Shown in pieces: positions 24,001 to 36,000 of a stretch of 64,000 nucleotides of DNA. A model generated the notes under the pieces. That model saw nothing but the letters and a program-made list of their open reading frames with translations, had not been told where the DNA came from and did no database searches. The translations under genes and the position numbers were made by a program. Numbering within the stretch: the first letter of the stretch is position 1; every line of letters starts with the position of its first letter. Source of the DNA: Schistosoma haematobium (lineage: Eukaryota; Platyhelminthes; Trematoda; Strigeidida; Schistosomatidae); the NCBI RefSeq assembly GCF_000699445.3, contig NC_067196.1, positions 27,235,116 to 27,299,115 on the forward strand, read 5' to 3'.

Positions 24001-27000
24001 CAAATTAGAGCAAGATGAAGCGACTGAAAACAGAAGGCATTGGGAGAAAAGTGTTTCGTTAAAATCGTTTTGTTTCATCTTGAGCTAAACGACGCTTTAT
24101 TCACGTGATGTAAGTTTCCGAACAGCCGAGCAGAGAAAATGACATCTTTCAACCAAACTTTGAAGCATAGTTACTTTTAAATAATTCTTTTTGATCAAGA
24201 AATCATTCTTTATCTGCGAATATTTTTATTCATGGTCATTTTTACGTTCGTTTGAAAATATAGCAATCAATTCAGTTTACAATCCGTCGACCGAAATTCT
24301 TTGATATTCTTTACACTTTGGCTTAATTTAGTACTTCAGTGAACAAACACTCAGGTGGGGAAGACCAATTTATTGTTTCTTGTACAATTAAATAGTAGTT
24401 TAGTAAAATGTGAAAATTATACGCCAACTACATTATTTGCGAATCTCCCTTGAGTTATCTCTTACAAGCTTCCTTGTTCCTTTGTTTCTGTTTTCATCTT
24501 GATTACTTCTCTCTTCTCTTCATTTTAATCTTCTCAACCTGGTGCTACACACAACTTATATCTGCAAACACAAGTATCATACACCACAGTACAACTACTG
24601 TGTTAATTCGATCAGTGTTTTGCTTCTAACTATTTACTGATTTACATTTAACACCCGGATAAAGTTCCGTTTTTGAAAGAAAGCCATTAACAGAAGGACT
24701 ATTGTAGGTTTAGTGTAGGATATTGAAAGTTTATTAAGCTGGAGGATACAAGATATAAAAGAAATACCTGGGTAAAAGAACCGGTGAATAATGGTCTATT
24801 TACCCCAGACTAAATCGCGATGAAGCAGAGCAACTCTTCAGATAAACCCATAATGACTCCTCAATATGTCAGTTCTCGTGATGGGTAATAAGTTTCAAAA
24901 TGTATCGTTCGATTTTCTCACGTTTAAAAATCTGTTTTAAATTTAAATAATAATTTTTAGTAAAGGTCGACTAAAACCGTGAATGATTGGTGAAGTGAAC
25001 ATAAAAATAAATTTTTGCTTTATTGTTACCCTTGCGACGAACTATATAATTTGCACTTGTTTGTGAATGAATATCTATCTTAACTCTTTATAATTGATAA
25101 TCTAACCCTTAATAAATTTGTAAGATATAAGATTTCCAGTGATTAATTAGCTTAATGGTGGCACTCTAGATCCCCTTCTGTTTTTTCCTGACAAAAATAA
25201 GAAAACCACTCACGATTACTTTTCATTGTTTGGTGAATGTAGGTTAGTAGATGTTGGCGGACAAAGATCAGAAAGAAAAAAGTGGATTCATTGTTTCCAA
25301 GATGTCACTGCAATCATATTTGTGGTTGCATTAAGTGAATATGATCTTGGTCTAGCTGAAGACCAAACAACCGTAAGTTCTTAACTTTTAGTGGTTTGCG
25401 TAAACGGTTAACAATTCTTTAAACAATAAACAAACTTGTATGAACTGATGAGCAAGTTTTTAACTTGTTACTCATAAGTATTTCAGTCAACAAGATGGGT
25501 TAGCCATGATGCTTTAAGTAAAAAATATTCTAACAGTTGATTATCAAAAGGACAGTTTTAAAGCAGAGCTAGATCTCTTGAGCAGGAAAACAAGTCAGTA
25601 TGGGTTAGTCCACATGTTTTAATTGTGTAGATTCACCGTCAGCTACCTTTAAATCGGGAGACAGGATAATTCATAACATCAGTTACGTGTTTTCTAAGTC
25701 GTGTAGAGAAATACATATAGACTTGCTGCCTGTATTTATGATAGTTCAATAGTTGGAGGTCTTTGTCATCTTGATTTAAAATCATACTCAACTTTCTGAA
25801 TTAACCAAATTCATGGTTTAGAACCACTAGTTGACCTTTGAGTCTATTTGAATGTTGGCTAGCAGTAAGATTCTTGATGCATATCACATCCTGTTTGGGA
25901 CTTTTTGGCTGGAGATATATGTATGCCAGTATTAACGTACGTGTTAAAATTGGAACTTATCACATATCACCTTAAATACTGACGTGCTGACGACTATGAC
26001 ACTGAGGTTAGATAGTCGCCAAGCTATTCGGGGTGAATGATGTTTATCAATAAATCATGAAATGTTTTTTCATGAATTTCGAATGAGAAAATATGAGAGT
26101 CATAGATTCCAGCGCTACCAGTTATTAACATGTACGAAAACCTGTAGCGAAAGGGACATATAGAAATACTCATTAAGGCTCTACATATCCCCATAAGTAT
26201 GGGTCAAAATTCAGTCATAAATTTCAACAAAAGGAAATTACAACCTCCAAGAACCATAGTTAATTTTTTCAGTGTTTTGAATTATATACTTGATGGTTTA
26301 GTCTAGTTGCCCATATTCAGAAATCAAAACACAGTCAATCGGCGTCTACTACGTAAATATATAACAATTATAATATCGAAGCTTGTGTCAAGTGAACAAC
26401 GAATTCTTTTAATCGGAAAGTTGCGTTAATGCATAAAATAAATCAGAATGAATGGAGCTTATGGTAACGGCGTTCGTGCTTTGTTACAAATAGAACATGT
26501 AGTAGTTGTTGCATCCATAAAAAATCTGATATTCATTGTTCTGTATATAGAGAGAACTATGGTTCACAAGTAAGTAAAGGCCAGCTCGTTGAAAACATGA
26601 TCATCTTCAGAGCTCAGTTACTGTGTTTGCTGGGTTCGAGCAAAAATTGATAGATCGAAATTGTCTTTGCCGACCAGTTCAAATAAACTAGTCAATGTAT
26701 TTTGCGAAGTTATGGGGATGGACGTATACAGAGTTTGATAGAAGTAAGCTAAAGTGTCTGAGTTTGACAGGAAATTACTTGCCACTTTGTCCGTTTACCT
26801 GGCAGTTAGATGATACATAACAATGTTGGTACGTCAAATGATTTCCGAATATCCTAGATAAAAATTTTGAAAATATCTTTCTACCATGAATCACTGACCA
26901 TCAAATGACTATAATCCGAGAAGTGATTCGTGAGTGGTCGATTTTTACATTGATAACGCCATAGAAGTTGGTTTTTGACGTCGAAATACCCCCTACTCTG

Positions 27001-30000
27001 ATTTCTTACTTCTGATCAACTCACTTTTTGTACCTCTTATTTTATCAATGTTTTCGTTTTACAATGTGTGTAGTTCGTAATGGTTTCTCTCAACTGAAAA
27101 TTGTTTCCTACGCTAATGATCAAGATATATTCCATTCTAATGTAGAAACTCAAAATCAATAAATAGAAACTATGGCATTTTTTCTTACATTATTAATTAC
27201 ACTGTTTCTTCATATAAAAAACATCATAATCTATTTCTTTAATGATATATGATGGAAAAAATTTACCAACAGATAAATTGCAATGTCAGTTCATTTACTT
27301 TACATATTATGAATAACTGAAGAGAAGCATTTGAATAACTTGAGTCCCTATTTATGTATTGAAAATTTTCTTTTCATTTGATTTGATGAAAAGTACTTGT
27401 ATTTCAAGCTTATATGAAAACATAATTTTTAATTTCTGTATGCAGTCAAAAGGTTCATGTGATTTACCTTAGCTATGCAGTCGATTTCAGTATTGTTCAT
27501 AACTCTGAAGTTATAACCTAATATAACTCAGAATATTTAACAAAATGCATCTACAAAATTAAAAAGAACCGAATATTTTACCTATAACTTCGCCATCATC
27601 ACTATAATAACAATAAGTATAATAAATTAAAATCGATAAAATGTTATTAGCAACACCAACAATAAAAATAATTTGACAAGCAGAAAATAATTATTTCAAA
27701 ATATATTGACAACGCAAATCCGTTTTCATACGTTACTTTTAATGGTATGACAACGACACAAATATTTATTAATTGTGACCTTATATCGATCCTAGCAAGA
27801 AGTAATTGGTTTATTAAGTACTTACGTAATTGCTCTTTTGCTATTGATGTTTGTTAAAAATGTCACATATAATAAATAATCCATTCAAGGTGATTGAAGT
27901 GAAAATTGGGGAACACAATTGAAATCTTATAGAATTATGATGATAACTAACTGATTATTATAGACCATATAGGTATAATAGTAAACACAAATCTAACCAC
28001 TATGTAATTACATATGTAGATAAACGTAAGTGAACAGATTCTTTCATTATAATTAAACTGAATCTGGTCTACTGTGAGTGTCTTTTAAATGTAATCCGGA
28101 TAATGGATAAGTTTAGTGCTATACAAATGAGCCCCTGATAAGATTATGACTCTTGTAGCCACAATTAGTTGTTGAATAGTCAATACCAACCAAATGAATG
28201 CACACTACAGAAGTCCCAGGATGAATCACAATATATATCATTCTGATTGAGATCATGAATCAATTGATGTTAAACCACCGTTGGAAACCTGGATTCACTG
28301 GACGGCCGTTTCGTCCTAGTATGAGACTCCTCAGCAGTGCGCATCCACGATCTCGCTCTCCGCGAGATTCGAACCCAGGACCTATCGGTCTCACGCCAGG
28401 CGCTTAACCAACTAGACCACTGAGCCGGCATCCAATGGTGTTAGTGTCTAACATCAACCAATCCACGAAATTGCGCGACCAACTTCCATTGTACTGAGGT
28501 AGATATCTGTCTCTACCCGACACGGATTCATGATCTCAATCAAAAATTTAACAATCTACAAAACCCCTATACTGATAATTAACATGTGCTCACTAGTGAC
28601 TAGCTTCGTGAGGGAATTCTCGGAGTTCTAGTGGGAAGCCGTGACCAGTGGAGCTAATCCGTGTCGGGTAGAGGCAGGTATCTACCTCAGTACAATGGAA
28701 GTTGGTCGCGCAACTTCGTGGATTGGTTGATGTTAGACACTAACACCATTGGATGCCGGCTCAGTGGTCTAGTTGGTTAAGCGCCTGGCGTGAGACCGAT
28801 AGGTCCTGGGTTCGAATCTCGCGGAGAGCAAGATCGTGGATGCGCACTGCTGAGGAGTCTCATACTAGGACGAAACGGCCGTCCAGTGAATCCAGGTTTC
28901 CAACGGTGGTTTAACATCAATTGATTCATGATCTCAATCACAAACTTAACAATCTCCACAATCCCTATACTGATAATATATCATTCTGATGAATTATTTT
29001 AGTGGTGTTATTAATTTTAGAAATAACCATATGATATTTTGATATCATCGAAGTACCCACTATCTGTTTCGCAGTGATTAATTAATTTTTCCCTGAATAT
29101 GATTATTTAATGGAATATTTTTCTAGTTACTATTTCGTAGGTTAGGATCAGAACGTCGCTTCAAAATATGTGTAAATGATGAAATACCGAGCTGTGAAAA
29201 TTGCTTCGTTTTGCAAAGAAACATGAAGAAACAATAACGTTTCGTTTAAATGGGACATTTGTAGTTCAATCATGAGCACGAACCGTCTGTAAAACGTTAG
29301 AAGCTAAGTATTGATGCATGAATGTCTTTCCTAGATTAAAAATAATCAGCAAAAATACTTGTTAGTATTAATGAAAATTATTTTGATTATCCATAAATAC
29401 ATATTTAGGATTGAGAATTCATCGACCTAAAATAAGATTCAAAATGTCATTTCCCAGTCTGTGTATGGATTCCATACACAACAGTATTGATTCTGTAGTA
29501 TCATCTACATATAAATGTCAAATACTTTCTTAAACTATTTAAGTGATTATATGAATTTTGACATCAACGTTTGTTCATGACTTACAAACTGAACAAGCGA
29601 CCAGAAGAACAGTGCAATAGAAATTAGATAAGCCGGTAGGTGCCTTACATAACTGTCAATATATTTTTTAGAAATTAGAATATATGAATATATGAAGCCT
29701 GTTAAGGCTTTTTAAGATACCATTTTTGAATCATTTCTCAACATATTTCAATGTTTAGTGTTTATTTGAAAATCAATTTTAATTAACTAGGTGAATTCGA
29801 ATTACTTTACTGTTAGTTGTACGTCTACAGTAGCAACTAAATGATAAGGTATGAATATATAACTTTAATAAGTTTATTGGTTGTTACGATCTAATGTTTT
29901 ATGAACTAATAGGAAAATCTGTCTAAAAGTTAATCTGAAGATACTTTTTTGCTCCTTGTATATTAGGTTTTCAACTGTGTTTGTGTTTATTACCTGTTAT

Positions 30001-33000
30001 TTTTTATTGATTTTCTACCATTTTTGTAGAAATTTATTTATTACTTCATATTTTTAGTTATTGGTCTATGCATGAAGTAAGTAAATTTTCGCTTTGTAAT
30101 GTATTTTAGTTTAAAAGAAACTTTTTATACCCTTAATTATTATTATTTTAGAATCGAATGGTTGAATCTATGAATTTATTTGATTCCATATGTAATAATA
30201 GTTGGTTCACTGAGACCAGTATGTTGTTATTTTTGAATAAGCGTGATTTGTTTGAACAAAAAATCTACCATTCACCACTGACAATTTGTTTTCCAGAATA
30301 TATAGGTATGTTATTGTAATTATCTTTTCATTTCAATTCTGAATTATTACTTACGCCTTATATATTTCATTGCGAATAATTAAGAGATACAGACTACATA
30401 AATTAATAAAACAAATTTATTTAAGTAGTATCTTATATTTTGTTGGAAAAGGGATCACATTTTATATCACTATAAAAATTAAACAACATAAATGACGGTA
30501 TAGAAATTATTTGAGATCTCACTAAAGCAAAAACAAATAAAAAATATGAAAAGCGTTTAAATCATGCGTCTCTTTGTTTTAGATTGAGAGATTTTGTGTC
30601 GTACATTAGTGTTTCTTGACAATAAAATATTTACACTTATTCATTCCTTCAAGTTGTTAATATGGAATGAATAGTCGTAGCTAATTTAATAGTCAGTGAA
30701 AAATTCAATCATTATTCATCTACATGAATCTTAATATTTACCGGGTTATTGTATTTTAGTTTCACGAAAAATTGAGAATTCTATGTTATACAGTTCTTTA
30801 TTAACATTTGCTAAGATGTAATGTTACTTAATTTCAGATATTTATAGGCCGAGTTTTGATTAAACTACCTTCAGGCGTCAAGCACAATAATTCAAAGTGT
30901 AATGGCTTTAATGTGATTTATGGTAGTCTTGTCTTTTATCTCAAAATATTGTTTTGTAAAAGTACTTAATTTAAAAGAAGGAAACATAAAACAAGTACTT
31001 TTTGAGAGTGAGTAATTGTTTGTTTGATGACATCTGATGATGATGTATCCAGAACTCCTTGGAGAAAGTATAATCTCTAAAGCGAAGATTTAATTTTAAG
31101 TTAAAATAATTTAAGTTAACGAAGTTAAATATTCGAATAGGTACGCATTTTATTTTATTTAGCTATAAATTTCACCCAATCTATTAGGTTATATATTCAA
31201 CTACTTGTAGTACATAAGGCTAAAAAAGATCTAATGGACTAATAAATGTAGAATGAATGTTGGTTGCAAAATGTCGCGAATTAATTGAAATCAGGCATAT
31301 AAACCATTTTGTATCTGCCAAATGGTTTGATGGTTAAGCCTTTACTACCAGAACGCAAAACATGAGTTTATTCCCCAATGGGACTGCCGATACAGACTGC
31401 TGAACAGTCAATTAATAGGGAAAAGTAGGTGTTCAGTGCTTTTCGGTTGATTAAGGATCTTAGTAATAAATGTAGAAATGCTGATTATTAATAATCGAAA
31501 TTAGTATGTGAAACCAAGCTGAATATTGGTGATATACAGTATCAAATTATTGACAAACCTGAGTTTATCAACTTTCGTTTATTTTGCAAAACCAATAATT
31601 TTATACCGGAAGTATATCGAGACTAAACGTAATAGTTACAACAAGTAGCTTACCAAAATACAGTGTTTTGTTTTACATGGAACACAAAAATATTTATTTA
31701 TTGTGAAATAAAACATTTCAACTGCTTTTATGAATAACATTTCGGCGTATCCTAATAGGTTTATATACTTAGGTTTTGCATCTTGCACATCAGAAATAAT
31801 CTAATATTTAGACGTTTGTTTTCAAAAGTCGTCACAGTTGATTAAAAAAATGTAAGCTGGTAATTTAAGTTGAAACCAAATGTGCCATGGGTGCTAATAT
31901 TTAACGTTCATTTCTCAAAACGTTGTGTGTCAATCGGTTATCCTTTAGTCGCTTTGTCATCCATGTTATTTATTTCTAAAACAAAGGAAATAGAAAGTAT
32001 ACGTTTGTTTTAGTTGTAAAGTTGTTTCATATGAGTCGATTCTTCTGTATATAGCTGACAGTAACTAAAGAATTATTGAGGGATTTGAAATTTTTGACTT
32101 CGACTGTTCTTATGAAGATTGAAATCTTAATGTCGTTGAAAATTCTGAACTACACAGAAACTGTAAGCTGGATATTTATTATTTTATAGTCATCATTTAG
32201 TAAGCTAACAGGGTCGTAAGCTGCACTTTACCGAATATTACTAACAAGTTTATGTTTTTATTCACTGGAATAACCTGTTTACTTCACCTTAAAATTCTAT
32301 TCACTATTTCTTTCGTTCAATAACTGACTTAACAAACTTTTAATAAGTATTTAGACAAGTGTTCATGGCGCTTCCTTTGAAAGCACCAGATTTGATTGCA
32401 AGCGATCTTTCACTGTCACATAATATCAGTTAATGAATGCTATAAGAAGAGATAAGCTTGCCTAAGTTTTCGTTATTGTATGTTAATTCTTTCTTTAAAG
32501 GATTACGTCGATAACATTTTCCTAATTCATAAGTCCGCAATGATATTTATTGTCACCTGATTTATTGTCATCGCTATCAAAGTACTAACTCTATCATGTG
32601 CCTCTACGGAATATAAAACTATCATCAAAGTTCAGTTTTCTCTATCTCTAGTAACGTGTGGATTATTAACGTCAAATTGTTGTCGTGTTACAGACCTCCA
32701 CTCTATTCAAGTTCTTATTTTTTGAACCATATTAAGATAATCTTCAGTCATCTGTAGATAAAATACACCACAGATCTGCCGGAAACCCTTATACCCTAAT
32801 CTTTTCTGTAAAGATATAGTGGGATGGTTAAAAATGACTAGCTTATATCTGTGAATCATCTGTTATGTCTCTGAGAAAGTAAATCGTAGGTAGACTACTA
32901 ACTAGTTCCAAAACAGGAGAAGACAACTGTTTGATATCTCATAGTGATCAATCAATACTCTTTGAAAAGTTAGTTGACTGAAAACACCAAACCTCAATAC

Positions 33001-36000
33001 AGACGTTGTGAGGAACTAAACGAAGTTCTATGTAATTGCTTGATTTCATATTACATTTTGGAAGCGGTTTGCCAAAAATTGATAACGCCATGAATATACT
33101 AAAACAATATTGATCATTGAATTTTTTCTTCTAGATCAATTTAGATGCACACTGATGCTTATTCCAACCCCGTAACCCATCAGAAATTAAGGGTTTGTTG
33201 ATCATTTCAGTTAACACTTTAGAACATATGTGCAAAGATCACTAAGAATTATTTCTGATTGTCTAAATATAATGTTTGATCTATCAGACAAAATATCAGT
33301 GGACTACATGATCTCACTGTATTTTTTTATAGATGTATCAATGTTTACTAAAACCAATTTATATATTCGTATCTTTAAAATCAACATCTCTCTAATCGTC
33401 CATATAACAATCAACGTTTGTGACATAAAATCGAATAGTGTCATGTTTCATTATTAATCCAGGATAATAACTCAAATAGATTGTGATGTTTAAAACTACA
33501 AAAATTCATCATATTTATGTCATTATAGATTATAAATAGTTAAATTGCTTGGGATCTTTTATAAATAGATGAATTTAAATAAAAGTGCTGTATTTGCATT
33601 TATTTCGGTAAGGAGTATGTAATTTATAAATCACAATCCTGTAAAATGAATTAGGGTAACCTTGTCATTTTTAAAATAAATAGCTGTTCCTTTTATGTGA
33701 AATATAGTTCCGAAACCAAAACCCTTTTAAAAACTTGGTTTACTATTGTTTTGGAGATACTGTAAAGTAGCTTTCAAAATTACTGAATAAAGGTCTCCGA
33801 AAATGAGGAAAGATAGTCAGATTTCTTTCTGTCTGATGAATTTGCGATGTTAATTTGACTGCTTTATATAAAGCATCTGTATGTTGCTAAATATGTAACT
33901 ATTTAAATTTAAATTTAAGGTTTATTGACTGATAGTGTTGTGATTTATTTTTCATAAGCTAATACAACCCTTCGCGAAATAGTGAATAATCATTATCCAA
34001 TAAGCCTACATTCTTTATATTCACAGCATTCCTGTATCCTTATTAGACCTAGAGTACAGCAATATTGTTTTTCTAGTTCAACGGAAAAGTCTCATATTAA
34101 TAATCATTGTATGCTTTAAGAACTACTGTAGGGAACTAATGTTGGTAACCAATTATGAATTCATGTTACCATTCCCAGTGAACAATCACGCATTATGCAT
34201 TACTCAATGGTAGCTTCATTGAGATAATAACATTTTACTCGCAAGTGATGCAAGTTCAAACCATTAGGCTTGCAGAGGAATAATAAAAATTTATGGAACA
34301 TCATTTGCTTGTTCAGGTGTAAAGACGATTATTTACGATGATTTACTCACTAATATGAGTTGTTATAATGAACATCAGATAGGAACCCGTACAACAGATA
34401 ACTTACAGATCTGATGAGAATGATGTTCGATTGTGCAGTAGATGTTTTAAAATACGTATGTCATAGCCTGTTTATATATGTAAGTTTCTAAAGGCTGTAA
34501 TTGTATTTCTTACTGAATAACTATCCAAAGTGACGAGAAATGAACTTTACTCAGTTTTACTTTTTTAGCTAAATAAATATCTATCCGTGATCGGATTGTA
34601 ACCATGAGTAAACATTTAATCAACATCTGTTTAAGATGAACTAATCGTTTCAAGTCTTATTGACTAAAGTTTAGTTTACTCACTCATCTTAGGACAAAAC
34701 CTATTCATTATTCCTATACTGGTTACACATGAACAACTTAAAATTTTAAAGTTTTCCTAAGAAAATAGGTTATGATTTTCATTAGAGCTAACTTTATTGA
34801 TAACAATTGAAATCTAGTTCATTTGTTTGTTTAAATGCTAATTAAAGCTAGTGTAATTAATTTATATTGAACAATTGACGAGTATGATGATACTGTTGGT
34901 ACAAAAGCCAGGTATATAGCTATAGTAAAGAATGTATGTCTGGTCATCCTTAGCCTGTATATGGCTTATGATCACTGACAGTATGCACTGAAATAGACTG
35001 TGGATTATCGTATGTAGTATTCAACCTAATCACTTTAATCGACGAATAATTCACAGTCTAAAGAACGGGTTTACAAGATTTACTTAGTGTTGTGTACAAC
35101 ATCTGCATCGCTCTTACAGTTGTTCCATCATTCAAATATACTGTTTCAAATTCATGTATAATAGCACACAAAAATTCATGTGAATCTCCTGACTGTAGAG
35201 ACGATATTCAGTGTTTAAGTACTCAATCGCAAACGATGCTAGTACAATCAAATTTTATCATAGATCAGTAATATGGCAGAATTCCTCTGAGAGGAATATC
35301 TGATGGCGATTTCTTATACATTCTAAACATGTAGATTGACACGTAATTTAAGCTTTTATCCTTGAATAAAAGACGAAAAATGCATGTGACACAAACACCG
35401 TTTAGTTTCTGAAAGTAGCCCAAACGACTGAATTTTAGTGTATAATTTCAGGAAATAGCTCAACTAAGTAATTCAAAAGTGACTAAAAATTAGATTATCA
35501 AACGGTCATCCACTATTAGTACTCGTTTCACAGTTTCACATCAATATTTCACAGTGTGGTGGATATATATTTTTAGGTAATTAAAATAATATGTCTTTTC
35601 TGAACGAATAAACCTGTTTTTTAAAATAGGACAGAACATCTCTAACCCATGAAGAAGAAAACGGATAAAATTGATTTTATTGAAATTCTCATGTATTATC
35701 TGAATGATTCAGGATTAAAAAACTTTTCAGTAAAGTAGAATACAGTAATGAGCATTTAAGCAAACTTATCTGTATTATTTTACTTTTATCAACTAGCAGA
35801 AATAAAGAATAATGAACAAAAAACTGATGATAACAATAAATTAAAATGTAGTCGTATTCTTTTAGACAAAAGCAGAAAAATGAAATAGGAATTTGGTATA
35901 GGTTTTGAACAAATTAATTTTCTATCCACTTCAATCTTTTTAAACAATAGTGAAGAACAAAAATAATACACATAGATTATTAAATATATTATCATTATTT

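Larger units (their letters stand above)
28233..28990 (+). mobile_element. Composite insertion of a dimeric hammerhead SINE, 5' unit inverted
   Basis: The block is flanked by the same 15 bp, ATATATCATTCTGAT, at 28233-28247 and 28976-28990, so it appears to be one retroposition. Inside are an inverted SINE body (28244-28528), a direct SINE tail (28529-28584) and a full direct SINE (about 28585-28975). The inverted and direct bodies are exact 285 bp arms with about four mismatches by eye, around a 127 bp spacer. The repeat has a tRNA-derived head and a hammerhead motif, as in the schistosome SM-alpha SINE class. It lies in G-alpha-i intron 6. Confidence 0.85.

Noticed and set aside
28758..28820. 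tRNA gene suggested by good A and B boxes
   Set aside because: The acceptor and anticodon arms are not maintained and the sequence runs into the SINE and hammerhead; the same head occurs in several copies.
31031..31075. CTGATGA followed 30 bases later by GGAGAAA, like a hammerhead core
   Set aside because: The bases between cannot form a closed stem II starting at the core (T opposite A, then G opposite G). There is no matching stem I or GTC cut site.
33230..33457. 75-codon plus frame in G-alpha-i intron 7
   Set aside because: No recognisable domain, AT-driven composition, inside an intron.
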